Source: Beijerinckia sp. 28-YEA-48
Lineage (GTDB): Bacteria > Pseudomonadota > Alphaproteobacteria > Rhizobiales > Beijerinckiaceae
Direction: 5' to 3'
Assembly: GCF_900104955.1 (NCBI RefSeq)
Contig: NZ_FNSI01000001.1
Span: 2,948,001 to 3,012,000 of the forward strand
DNA length: 64,000 nt
Below, piece by piece: positions 10,383-18,337 of this stretch. A program made the translations under genes and the position numbers. Below the pieces are notes generated by a model, which worked only from the letters and a program-made list of their open reading frames with translations, was not told where the DNA came from and did not search any database. The first letter of the stretch is position 1, and every line of letters starts with the position of its first letter.

Positions 10383-10829
10383 TTACCGGGGCGGAAGGAA
10401 AGTGAGTTCGTGAGCGCTGGCGATCCTGATCACTTCCGCGGGATCACCGACGTTGTTGATCTTTTCAAACAGCTGCCAAAGTTTTGCCGTGGGCGACACC
10501 CAGAAAAGGCATTTCACTCGCTGGTCGGATTTATTGAATATGCCGTGTGGAATACCGCGCGGCATGCACACCAGATCACCAGGCCCGGCCTTCGTTTCCG
10601 TGCCGTCGAGTACGAGATCGAAGCTTCCCTCGAAGAGATAGATGAACTCGTCTTGCGTGTGATGGATATGGGGCGGCACGAACGTGCCGGGCGGAAAAGT
10701 CGCGTGCCAGGAGAAGGAACTTTCGGTGACATGCTTGGGCACATAGGTCTGCCCCAGGATGTTCCAGCTTATATCGTCGATACCAGTGTTAGCCTGTCGA
10801 ACGGTTGCCGTAAAAGAAGGGATCGTCAT
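10383..10829 (-). CDS. Single-domain cupin protein
   Basis: A 148-residue cupin. Motif 1 is recognisable as PPHIHHTQDEFIYLFEGSFDLVLDG (two His, Glu and a possible Gln/Asp set for a metal) and motif 2 as PGDLVCMPRGIPHGIFNKS with the second-motif His. The N-terminal sequence reads DDISWNILGQTYVPKHVTESSFSWHATFPPG. Such small cupins serve as dioxygenases, isomerases or pathway-associated binding proteins. It is 18 nt downstream of the FAD monooxygenase gene and AAGGAC lies before the ATG. The metal ligands look intact, so enzymatic activity on the hydroxylated product is plausible but unproven. Confidence 0.85.
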   Translation of the reverse strand: MTIPSFTATVRQANTGIDDISWNILGQTYVPKHVTESSFSWHATFPPGTFVPPHIHHTQDEFIYLFEGSFDLVLDGTETKAGPGDLVCMPRGIPHGIFNKSDQRVKCLFWVSPTAKLWQLFEKINNVGDPAEVIRIASAHELTFLPPR

Positions 10830-10847
10830 GAGCTGTCCTTATGAACG

Positions 10848-12098
10848 TCAGTTTCCTGTTTGAACGTTTGTTGTTTGACCGGGAGCGAAACCCGCCATTT
10901 TCGCGTATCCGGCGACAATGGCTTTCAATTCGCCGTCGTCGATCACGTCGGCAAGCTTGGCGAAGCCGTTAGGTGCTCTTCGCTCCACCTCATCGATCGC
11001 ACCTTCCGGCCCTCCGCTGCGGTTGGAGGCGACAATCGCCGCGGTTTTCGGCAGACGCTCGGCTTCGTAAGCGGCCAGTGCGGCCATGGGATGTTCGCAG
11101 GCGACGAGCGCGTCCGCCAGAATGCGAGCATCAACGATCGCCTGCCCTGCTCCATTGGAGCCAACCGGATACATGGGGTGAGCGGCATCACCGAGCAGAG
11201 TGACCCGGCCATGGGTCCAACGCGGCAAAGGATCACGATCGACCATCGGATATTCGTAAAATTCAGGGGAAGAGCGCACCAACGCTTCGAGATCGATAGG
11301 TAGACCAGAAAAAGCCGCCAGATGGGGGAGCAGATCGTTGATCGCGCCCTGGCGATTCCAATCCTCCCGCCGTGGAACTGGGCTGCCCGCTTCCGCCTGG
11401 CGATAGGTGACGACCCAGTTCAGCAATTGACGCCCATCGGCTGCAATTGGACCGATGGGATAGAGAACGAGCTTGTGGGAGAAGCCCCCGGCTACGATCA
11501 TACTGCGGCCGTCTCCCAGAGGCGCATGCGGAGCAGCGCCGCGCCACATCATGACACCATTCCATCGGAGGCCGCCTTCGTCGGGATAAAGCAGGGCGCG
11601 CGCGCACGAGTGAATGCCGTCACAGCCGATCAAAATATCGCCTGACACTTGGATCCGATCGCCGTTGGACGTGGCAAATTCCGCGACGACACCCGCTTCG
11701 TCTTGCTGATAGCGCAGAAGGCGCCTGTCCAATGTCACGGCTGCCGGACCAAGGCGCGTCACCACAGCTTCGAACAAAGCATTCTGCAAGAAGCCGCGAT
11801 GAATGGAGAATTGCGGGGCGTCGAGCCCAGCATCCAGACCGCGCAGCTCGCGCCAGATCTCCTGACCGAAGCGATTGGCATAGGTCAGCTCGCGCGTCCG
11901 CACGGCGATTGCATCGAGCTTCGGGAGCAATTCGAGCACAGTAAGCTCGCGAACCGCATGGGGCAGAACGTTGATGCCGACCCCGAGAGGCCGCAGCGTT
12001 GGCACAGCTTCGAAGACTTCGCAGCGAAGGCCGCGCCGATGTAACATCAACGCAAGAGTGAGCCCCCCAACACCACCACCAACGATGATCACTTTCAT
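10848..12098 (-). CDS. FAD-dependent aromatic monooxygenase (PHBH fold, PhzS/3HB6H-like)
   Basis: Class A flavoprotein hydroxylase of 416 residues. All three family fingerprints are visible: GGGVGG at 7-12 (FAD ADP moiety), GCDGIHS at 158-164 (the DG motif for FAD and NAD(P)H), and LLGDAAHPMYPVGSNGAGQAI at 301-321 (FAD ribityl). It should hydroxylate an aromatic or heteroaromatic ring with NAD(P)H and oxygen. It is the first gene of the minus-strand operon that continues with cupin, AraC regulator, hydrolase and permease. GGGAG is upstream of the ATG. A 14-bp palindrome at 12384-12397 lies in its promoter region. The exact substrate is not predictable. Confidence 0.92.
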   Translation of the reverse strand: MKVIIVGGGVGGLTLALMLHRRGLRCEVFEAVPTLRPLGVGINVLPHAVRELTVLELLPKLDAIAVRTRELTYANRFGQEIWRELRGLDAGLDAPQFSIHRGFLQNALFEAVVTRLGPAAVTLDRRLLRYQQDEAGVVAEFATSNGDRIQVSGDILIGCDGIHSCARALLYPDEGGLRWNGVMMWRGAAPHAPLGDGRSMIVAGGFSHKLVLYPIGPIAADGRQLLNWVVTYRQAEAGSPVPRREDWNRQGAINDLLPHLAAFSGLPIDLEALVRSSPEFYEYPMVDRDPLPRWTHGRVTLLGDAAHPMYPVGSNGAGQAIVDARILADALVACEHPMAALAAYEAERLPKTAAIVASNRSGGPEGAIDEVERRAPNGFAKLADVIDDGELKAIVAGYAKMAGFAPGQTTNVQTGN

Positions 12099-12598
12099 CG
12101 GGCCGCTCCCTGCACGGCCTTTGCCAAACCCGGCAATGACCCTGACTTAGTGGCGCCCCCTTTGGGCGCGATCAGCTACGCTATGCCGATGGAATGGTGA
12201 TTTCTTGCCTGAGAATGCAGACAAAGTTGCGTTTGAACGTTTGTCGCATCAGCGTTGCTCGAGCGAAGACCCCTCTTCCAGATATGAATTTTTGAGAAAG
12301 ACCACCCGACAAGAGCAGCACCCTCCAGCCCGGCCGCAAGCCAGCTTTCAAATTTACCACTTAAGATACTTTAATATTAAAATATTGCATATGCAATTAT
12401 TATTCCACCGGAGAAGCGCTGCGGCTGGGCCACGGCTCCCGATTGCGCCGCTTTTTTGCACGCGCCGCCGCCAGGAAAGCTTGGCTTTGCCTGTATTCCG
12501 TTCGCTGGCGATCAATAGGCTGAGGATGCCGGCGGAGAGGCCATCGCTAGCTCCTGGCGCGGCGAAACTCCCATTTCAACCTGTCCGGCTCGTCTTGG
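12099..12598. other. 500-nt non-coding region between marR-like gene and monooxygenase operon
   Basis: No credible gene: the only long open frame on the plus strand runs antisense into the MarR gene. The centre (12360-12405) is markedly AT-rich compared with its surroundings and contains two perfect palindromes, 12371-12380 and 12384-12397. The rest shows no repeat or hairpin of note. It probably carries the promoter of the operon starting at 12098, with a long leader of about 250 nt. Confidence 0.6.
12384..12397 (-). promoter_or_regulatory. Candidate MarR operator: 14-bp perfect palindrome ATTGCATATGCAAT
   Basis: The palindrome has no spacer and lies in the AT-rich core upstream of the monooxygenase operon. 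On the minus strand TTGCAT inside it could be a -35 element, followed after 17 nt by TAAAGT as a weak -10. A repressor bound here would block that promoter. MarR proteins typically bind perfect or near-perfect palindromes of this length, and a MarR gene adjoins; the link is inferred. Confidence 0.5.
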
Positions 12599-13060
12599 CT
12601 ATTCGACCAACTCGGGCGGCTGCCCCATCTTCTGGTAGAGGAAAGCCACGCTTTTCAAGAAGTGGTTCGCCTGCTGCTTATCCATGAGTTGCAGCAGCTG
12701 ATCATGTTGTAGGCGAACGACTTTGATCGCACGACGAAGGACGCTCCGTCCCAAAGTGGTCAACGACATAGAATATCCCCGACGGCTCCCTGGCGGCCGC
12801 GATCGCTCGACATATCCTTGAGCTTCCAAACGGTCGAAAGCCCGGCTGAGCGTGGAGGGATCGATGCCGGTAAACTTCGCGATCTCCGCCGGCCGGTCGA
12901 TCTTCGAGAATCCGAGCGTCGCCAGAACGCGCCATTCCGCGACCGACATGCCGTGTTCCTGCAGCGCGCGATCCAGCGCGCCGTTGATCACCTTGATCAC
13001 CTTGTTGAGCATAAACGGCAGAAGGGATTCGAGATCGATATCCTGGGACGCGCTTTTCAT
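12599..13060 (-). CDS. MarR-family transcriptional regulator
   Basis: Winged-helix dimeric regulator of 153 residues. The core reads MSVAEWRVLATLGFSKIDRPAEIAKFTGIDPSTLSRAFDRLEAQGYVERSRPPGSRRGYSMSLTTLGR in pieces: recognition helix at about 60-75, and the beta-wing with the conserved D/S-R-R basic tip around residue 88-93. MarR proteins usually repress catabolic or efflux genes and release DNA on binding aromatic acids. It lies directly upstream of the monooxygenase operon on the same strand, 500 nt away, with a palindrome between them, so it is the likely local regulator together with the AraC protein. AGGAT precedes the start. Confidence 0.93.
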   Translation of the reverse strand: MKSASQDIDLESLLPFMLNKVIKVINGALDRALQEHGMSVAEWRVLATLGFSKIDRPAEIAKFTGIDPSTLSRAFDRLEAQGYVERSRPPGSRRGYSMSLTTLGRSVLRRAIKVVRLQHDQLLQLMDKQQANHFLKSVAFLYQKMGQPPELVE

Positions 13061-13272
13061 TCTCAGATCCTAACCCAGACCGCTCCGAACGAGGCCTCTT
13101 TCATCAGAAAAAGCCTATGTGAAGCAAGCGATCACGCCAAAGCAGCACAAAAACCGCCAATTTGTCGCCGCGCCCTGTTCTCCCGCAGGCTTCCCCTTGG
13201 CATAACTGACGCCATGAGTGCCCGCCCGATTCGCTTTTCCCTGTGCCGTGTTCGCCTTGAGCGAGGCCGCAG

Positions 13273-14703
13273 ATGCGTGTGATCGCGGCGTTCCTGGTCA
13301 ACACCGCGATCAATTTTTTCATCGGGCTCTTGGTCGCCAAATTTCTCGGTCCCGATCAGTTCGGCCGCTTCGCTCTGGCGCTTGCCATGGGCATGGTCTT
13401 GCAAACGATCACGCTGGAATGGATCCGGCTGTCGACCATCCGTTTCTATTCGGAGAGAAGCCGCAGCGAACAGCCGGAGTTGCGCGCCACGCTCGATGCG
13501 GCCTTCGGCATTGTCGCGATCGTTATTACGGCGGGCCTCATCGCCTTCATTCTTGCCGACATCGATGTCTCGTTGTCGCCGTCGCTGATCGGCCTGGCTG
13601 TCGCCGCCGCGGTCGCCAATGGCTTCTTCGATTATCATACCGCGGTGGTGCGGGCGCGCTTCCTCGACCGACTGTATGCCCGGCTGATCATCGCCAAGAA
13701 CATCCTGGCCTTCACGCTGACCGTCGGCGGCGCTTTCTTGACGGGCTCGGCCATCGTGGCATTGACCGGCGCCTGTATCAGTATGGCGGGCTCCGTGGTA
13801 CTAGCGCATAAGGCACTGACGGATCAGATGTCGCCGGTGCGCACCGCGCAACGGCCACTCGTCGCGCAGTTCGCCCGCTATGCCCTCCCCATCATCACCG
13901 CCAACGTGTTCTATCTGGCGATCCCGCTCGTCAATCGCTCGCTGGCGGCTTCGCATTTCGGCTTCGCCGAGACAGGGCAATTCTCGCTCGCCTATGACAT
14001 CGGCACGCGCCTGATCGCCGCGATCGGCTCCGCCCTCGATGTGCTTTTGTTCCAGATCGCTGTGCGTACCGAGGAGCAGCATGGCCGTGAGCGCGCGAAA
14101 GCGCAGGTCGCGCAAAACATGGCCGTCGTCTTCGCCCTGCTCACGCCAGCGGCCGTTGGCCTCTGGCTGGTGTTGCCAAGCCTCGAGCAGTTGATCGTAC
14201 CCAGCGAATTTCGCGGCCCCTTCGGCCGCTATCTCAGCCTGATGCTGCCGGGCCTCTACGCATTCGGCCTGATGAACTTCGCCATCAATGCCGTCTTCCA
14301 GATCGAGAAGAAGACCTTACCGTTGATTGCCGCGGCACTCACCGCCTGTGTGGCCGCGGCTCTGCTCCTCGTGCTGCTGCCACTGGGCACCGACGCTTCG
14401 CGCCTGGCGCTGGCGCAGACTGGCGCCTTTGTCGTGGCTTTCATCGTTCTGGTCGGCTTCGCCGCAGCCGCCGGCGCTCAATGGCCAAAGCCACGCGATC
14501 TCCTCCTCACCATCGCCGCCACCCTTGCCATGACCGTGGCGCTCTGGCCCCTGCATCGCCTGGAGCCGGGGGTGGCTGTCCTCGTCGCGCAACTCCTCAT
14601 CGGCCTGTCTATCTACGGCGCGGTGGTGATGATCTTCGATGTTGCCGGCCTGCGCCGCACAGCGTCGGAAACAATCGCCCGATTGCGCCGCCGGGGCCTT
14701 TAG
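13273..14703 (+). CDS. Polysaccharide/lipooligosaccharide flippase (Wzx-like, MOP superfamily)
   Basis: Integral membrane protein of 476 residues with about 12-14 hydrophobic segments. The N-terminus (VIAAFLVNTAINFFIGLLVAKFLGPDQFGRFALALA) is typical of polysaccharide-biosynthesis translocases that flip undecaprenyl-linked glycans. The central part (ITANVFYLAIPLVNRSLAASHFGFAETGQFSLAYDIG) also fits. No glycosyltransferase or polymerase gene is adjacent, so the glycan it serves is made elsewhere. Isolated gene; no clear terminator follows. Confidence 0.85.
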   Translation: MRVIAAFLVNTAINFFIGLLVAKFLGPDQFGRFALALAMGMVLQTITLEWIRLSTIRFYSERSRSEQPELRATLDAAFGIVAIVITAGLIAFILADIDVSLSPSLIGLAVAAAVANGFFDYHTAVVRARFLDRLYARLIIAKNILAFTLTVGGAFLTGSAIVALTGACISMAGSVVLAHKALTDQMSPVRTAQRPLVAQFARYALPIITANVFYLAIPLVNRSLAASHFGFAETGQFSLAYDIGTRLIAAIGSALDVLLFQIAVRTEEQHGRERAKAQVAQNMAVVFALLTPAAVGLWLVLPSLEQLIVPSEFRGPFGRYLSLMLPGLYAFGLMNFAINAVFQIEKKTLPLIAAALTACVAAALLLVLLPLGTDASRLALAQTGAFVVAFIVLVGFAAAAGAQWPKPRDLLLTIAATLAMTVALWPLHRLEPGVAVLVAQLLIGLSIYGAVVMIFDVAGLRRTASETIARLRRRGL

Positions 14704-14940
14704 GATTTTAGCGCACCAAGGCCGCAACTGTTTTTTAACCGAAGATATTGGCGACCGAGTAACCCTAATAGGGTGTCAATTAACATCTTCAAGTTGCTCC
14801 ATAATACTTGCATAACCATCAACCTTGATGGCGCTTAGCCCAGCCAATATTTACGTTACCATTGCCCCGTCTGATCTGGTCCTGCCTGAGCAACAGGCCC
14901 GGAGTGGCACCCCTCGGTGTCGCGACGATGGAGCAAAACA

Positions 14941-15858
14941 ATGTCCGCACGATTTGGCGCGGTTTCCGCGCTGGCCCTGGCACTGGCCGGGCAATTCGTA
15001 CCGTTTGCCGTGCCCGCAGCTTTGGCCGGCGGCATGAACGACACGGTCATCCGTGGTGTCGGCCCCGCCGGCGACCTGCCTGCCATCCAGCCCTATGCAG
15101 AGCCGGTGGCGCCGCGGCAGCTGCGCCGCACCTCATCGATCTCAGCGCCGCGGCCTCCCCATGGCGTCGTCGCTAACCAGCCCTATGGCCCGGGCGCCGA
15201 TCCGCGTCCGTATCAGGTCGCGGCCTCGCGCGGTTACGGCGGCGGCTTCATCGAACTCCTCGTCACCGGACGCGATCCGACACCGCGCCGTGGCTACAAC
15301 GAGCCGCTGCCGATGCAGCCTGCCTACCAGCAGGCACCGGTTTATCAGCAGGCGCCGTATCAGCAGGCCTATGCCCCGGACCCGCGTGCCGAGGCGCCGG
15401 TGCGCCGTGCTGTCGATCCGATCTATCTGAAACAGGAAGTGGCCTATGATGGGCCGCATGCCGCCGGCACGATCGTCGTCGATACGCCGCGGCGCTTTCT
15501 CTTTCTCGTGCTCGGCAATGGCCGCGCGCTGCGCTACGGCATCGGTGTCGGCCGACCGGGCTTCTCATGGGCTGGCATGAAGACCGTGTCGCGCAAAGCG
15601 GAATGGCCGAATTGGACACCGCCGCCGGAAATGCTCAAGCGTCGCCCCGATCTGCCGCGTTTCATGAAAGGTGGCGAAGACAATCCGCTCGGCGCCCGTG
15701 CGCTTTATCTCGGCTCGTCGCTCTACCGTATCCACGGCACCAACGAACCTTATACGATTGGCACCAATGTCTCTTCGGGCTGCATCCGCATGATGAACGA
15801 GGACGTGATCGACCTTTACGGCCGCGTCGGTGTCGGCACCAAGGTGATCGTGATTTAA
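14941..15858 (+). CDS. L,D-transpeptidase (YkuD domain)
   Basis: Periplasmic peptidoglycan cross-linking enzyme forming 3-3 bonds or attaching lipoproteins; 305 residues. A signal peptide covers residues 1 to about 29. A Pro/Gln/Tyr-rich linker (roughly 80-155, including repeats of YQQAP) leads to the YkuD domain at about 175-305. The catalytic signature is intact: His265 (YRIHGTNEP) and Cys281 in SSGCIRMMNED. Start 14941 is preferred over an in-frame ATG 24 nt upstream because GGAG sits 8 nt before it and the signal peptide then begins normally. Alphaproteobacteria usually carry many such paralogues. A strong terminator follows at 15916. Confidence 0.93.
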   Translation: MSARFGAVSALALALAGQFVPFAVPAALAGGMNDTVIRGVGPAGDLPAIQPYAEPVAPRQLRRTSSISAPRPPHGVVANQPYGPGADPRPYQVAASRGYGGGFIELLVTGRDPTPRRGYNEPLPMQPAYQQAPVYQQAPYQQAYAPDPRAEAPVRRAVDPIYLKQEVAYDGPHAAGTIVVDTPRRFLFLVLGNGRALRYGIGVGRPGFSWAGMKTVSRKAEWPNWTPPPEMLKRRPDLPRFMKGGEDNPLGARALYLGSSLYRIHGTNEPYTIGTNVSSGCIRMMNEDVIDLYGRVGVGTKVIVI

Positions 15859-15915
15859 AATAAAAATCTCAGAACAAAGGTTTCCTGGCGCGCGTCAACG
15901 CTGGGGGGACAGGAG

Positions 15916-15948
15916 AGAAGCCGTCGCACTTGGTGCGACGGCTTCTTT
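15916..15948 (+). terminator. Strong intrinsic terminator between convergent genes
   Basis: A perfect 14-bp stem (15916-15929 with 15933-15946) with a 3-nt loop, ending in TTTC. Serves the L,D-transpeptidase gene and, since the stem is symmetric, possibly the convergent DUF2076 gene. Confidence 0.85.
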
Positions 15949-15973
15949 CGTTTATGGCGAAACGCGATTTGCT

Positions 15974-16795
15974 CTAAATGTCGGTGGTGTCGTCGCCGCC
16001 ACCCCAATCGTCGCTGCCGCTATCGTCGTCATCACCATCGTCGTCATTGCCCCAGTCATTGGAACCAGACGACTGATCGTTGTTGCTGGATTTGTCGCTG
16101 TCGCCGCGGCTGTCGCTGGCGGCAACCTTGCGATCATTTTCATTCCAGCGCGCGCTGTCGTTCAACGACAGATTATCGTCCTTCGGCAAGCTGTCCTTCG
16201 GCAGGTCCGCGGCTTTAGCCGGACTGCCGCCGAGCGGATTATGCGCACCGAAAAGCCCGCTCAGTGAATTGGCGAGCAACATCCCGCCGGCAACACCGGC
16301 AGCCGCGCCCAGCGCGCCCTTCAGAAAGCCACCGCCACCTGGCTGCTGCATGGGTTGTTGCATCGATTGTTGCATGGGCTGCTGCATGGGCACGCCGGCT
16401 TGCGGCGGCCATGACGCTCCGCCTTGCTGCTGCGGCGGCGCGACTGGCTCGCCACCATGCGTCCAGCGGTTATCTGGCGCGGGCTGCGCCTGCTGCTGTG
16501 GCGCCTGCTGCTGTGACTGGAGGATCGACTTGCCGATACCGCCAAGGAAACTGCCAGGCTTGTGCGCGCCTTCCTGTTCGCGCAGGCGCGCTTCGAGTTC
16601 CTCGATCTTGGCGGCAGCGGCCTTCAAGGTCTCATCCTGAACGATGACGGATTGGGCGAGCAGATAAGGCGCATAAGGCTGCTGGCGCACCCCATCGGCG
16701 ATGAAAGCCTCAGCCTCAGCATCTCGCTGTCCGCCAGAAGCGTTGCGGATACGGTCAAAGAGACCGGCGAGAAGCTGGCGTTCGTCGGGGGTCAT
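15974..16795 (-). CDS. DUF2076 family protein with Gln-rich linker and acidic tail
   Basis: A 273-residue protein. The N-terminal 80 residues (MTPDERQLLAGLFDRIRNAS..., ADGVRQQPYAPYLLAQSVIVQDE) match DUF2076, followed by a short coiled coil (LKAAAAKIEELEARLREQE). Next comes a Gln/Pro/Met-rich linker containing the short repeat MQQPMQQ, a glycine/alanine-rich hydrophobic stretch (FLKGALGAAAGVAGGMLLANSLSGLFG), and a disordered, strongly acidic C-terminus rich in Asp, Ser and Gly. GGGAGAAT just before the ATG at 16795 fixes the start; longer versions in the same frame are unlikely. The function is unknown; the hydrophobic stretch resembles glycine-zipper segments, which suggests membrane association. 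Confidence 0.88.
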   Translation of the reverse strand: MTPDERQLLAGLFDRIRNASGGQRDAEAEAFIADGVRQQPYAPYLLAQSVIVQDETLKAAAAKIEELEARLREQEGAHKPGSFLGGIGKSILQSQQQAPQQQAQPAPDNRWTHGGEPVAPPQQQGGASWPPQAGVPMQQPMQQSMQQPMQQPGGGGFLKGALGAAAGVAGGMLLANSLSGLFGAHNPLGGSPAKAADLPKDSLPKDDNLSLNDSARWNENDRKVAASDSRGDSDKSSNNDQSSGSNDWGNDDDGDDDDSGSDDWGGGDDTTDI

Positions 16796-16883
16796 CAAAA
16801 TTCTCCCTGGGGCCAAGGTGGCCGGGGAGAATATGGGAGGCAACAATGACCAATCCAAGACGGGCAACGTCCCCGCCAACATG

Positions 16884-16910
16884 AAAAAGCGCGCCGAAAT
16901 GGCGCGCTTT
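16884..16910 (-). terminator. Terminator of the TorF-type porin gene
   Basis: A perfect 10-bp stem (16886-16895 with 16901-16910, 5-nt loop) whose minus-strand copy continues into T residues (complement of 16884-16888). It starts 26 nt past the stop codon at 16936. Confidence 0.8.
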
Positions 16911-16935
16911 CCAATTTGTAATGTTGAAGCCTGGA

Positions 16936-17937
16936 TTATTTCGGCAGGAAACCGACGTCCTTCGAACCAACCAGGTCGATGTTCAGGCTGGCGGCGAAGC
17001 GATGACCGCACCAGTTGGAGCGCAGGCTCGGCGTCTGGCCAGGCGTGTTGCCCGACGGATCAGCCGTCGCCATGTAGCAGCCGTTCTTGTTGAGCGTCGA
17101 ACCGAAATAGCGCAGATCCAACGTGAACTGGTTCCAGGTATACGAACCGCCGACATTCCAGGCCGTGTACTTCGGCAGCTTGACCGGCAACGCGAAGAAC
17201 GCATTGAAGTCGGTGCCCGCCTTCAGCGGATGCAAGTTCATGTAGCCCCACTCGCCGGAGATCGCGAAGCCAGTATCACCGAAGGTGTATTTGGCGGTCG
17301 CCGAGGTGTAGAGCGAATGCGTCTTATAGTTGAGCCAATTAGGCGAGTAGTACGCCATGGCCCCAATGTTCAGTTCAGGCGTGATTTGGTAAGACGGCTT
17401 GACGAAAAACTCCCAGTAGCTCGGATCCTTCGGCGTGGTGGCGCAGAAACCACCCGGGAACGGGCAGCGGGCGCCCGCCGGCAAAGCCGCGAAGCTTGGA
17501 TTCATGAACGTCGTGGTGGCGCTATCGGTCCAATAGCGATCCTTATTGCCGGGATAGAGATAGTACTGCGCACCGACATCGACGGTGAGATCACCGAAGG
17601 AGAAACGGACACCCGGAATCAGATCGATCTCGGCGAAGGGGTTGGTCGGCTGATTGACCTTCCACATCTGCGCGCGGGTGTAGAGCTGGATCATCGGGTT
17701 GATCTTGTACTGCAGCTCCGCGTAGCCCGTCACACTCGGCTTGCCGTCAGACTGCGAAATGCCGCGATACACGTTGTCTGACATCACGCCGATACCGAAG
17801 GCATAGTCAAAACCAAGAGCGGCTGGCGGCGTCGGAGGCGCCGGCGGAGCCTTGGCGACACCGAGGTCGGCGGCGAAAGCCGTTCCAGAAAGGGCGGCAG
17901 CCGTCACAACCGCGACCGCCAGGGATTTGAACCTCAT
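16936..17937 (-). CDS. TorF-family putative outer-membrane porin
   Basis: Predicted beta-barrel of 333 residues. A signal peptide (MRFKSLAVAVVTAAALSGTAFAA) is followed by a Pro-rich segment and then the family hallmark FDYAFGIGVMSDNVYRGISQSDGKP. The remainder shows alternating amphipathic strands rich in Tyr and Trp, ending in a C-terminal aromatic-free GFLPK. The ATG at 17937 has GGAG 7 nt upstream; another ATG at 17943 would leave only 1 nt to that site. An internal Cys pair (CPFPGGFC) and two further Cys (NGCYM, NWCGHR) could form disulfides in loops. Function presumed passive diffusion; substrate unknown. Confidence 0.88.
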   Translation of the reverse strand: MRFKSLAVAVVTAAALSGTAFAADLGVAKAPPAPPTPPAALGFDYAFGIGVMSDNVYRGISQSDGKPSVTGYAELQYKINPMIQLYTRAQMWKVNQPTNPFAEIDLIPGVRFSFGDLTVDVGAQYYLYPGNKDRYWTDSATTTFMNPSFAALPAGARCPFPGGFCATTPKDPSYWEFFVKPSYQITPELNIGAMAYYSPNWLNYKTHSLYTSATAKYTFGDTGFAISGEWGYMNLHPLKAGTDFNAFFALPVKLPKYTAWNVGGSYTWNQFTLDLRYFGSTLNKNGCYMATADPSGNTPGQTPSLRSNWCGHRFAASLNIDLVGSKDVGFLPK

Positions 17938-18337
17938 CAACATGCTCCGTCAGCAGGAAAATTCCACACCGACAGAAGAATTCTAAGTCCCCTGCATCGC
18001 AAGGCGAACTGTTATGCATCGTGCCTATGTACTAGGCATTTGACGGGTGAAACACATGATTGGAGGAGATTGTTGCAAGATTGCAACAACCCTGCATATC
18101 GCATTCGCATTATTATGCATTCGCCGTTCGCAATAGCCGGGCTTTTGTTCAAGCGCCTGATTTCACTCCCATGAAAGCCGGCTGCTCGCCGCAATTGGCG
18201 GGCGATCTGATCCGCTGCTGAATTCTTGAGCAGCGGGATCATGGCTCGAACCGGAGACAACCTTCCCGCTGCCTCGATTGGCAAATTCCCCAAGCAAAGG
18301 CATGATTCGGAGAACAACGAGACAACGGGGGAACGAC
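17938..18337. other. 400-nt divergent intergenic region between porin and Tat amidohydrolase
   Basis: No gene is supported. It contains a 20-bp perfect inverted repeat (18070-18089) followed by a short AT-rich tract with repeated GCATTCGC/ATGCAT motifs (18093-18130). These are the only structured elements; both flanking promoters are expected here. Confidence 0.6.
18070..18089. promoter_or_regulatory. Candidate operator: TTGTTGCAA-GA-TTGCAACAA
   Basis: Perfect 9-bp arms separated by 2 nt, 133 nt upstream of the porin start and about 250 nt upstream of the amidohydrolase start. Not followed by a T-run and not near a gene end, so an operator is more likely than a terminator. The cognate regulator is unknown. 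Confidence 0.45.

Noticed and set aside
12205..12687. A 160-codon plus-strand frame in the intergenic region
   Set aside because: It overlaps the MarR gene in antisense, has no ribosome-binding site and shows low-complexity Arg/Pro/Ala composition.
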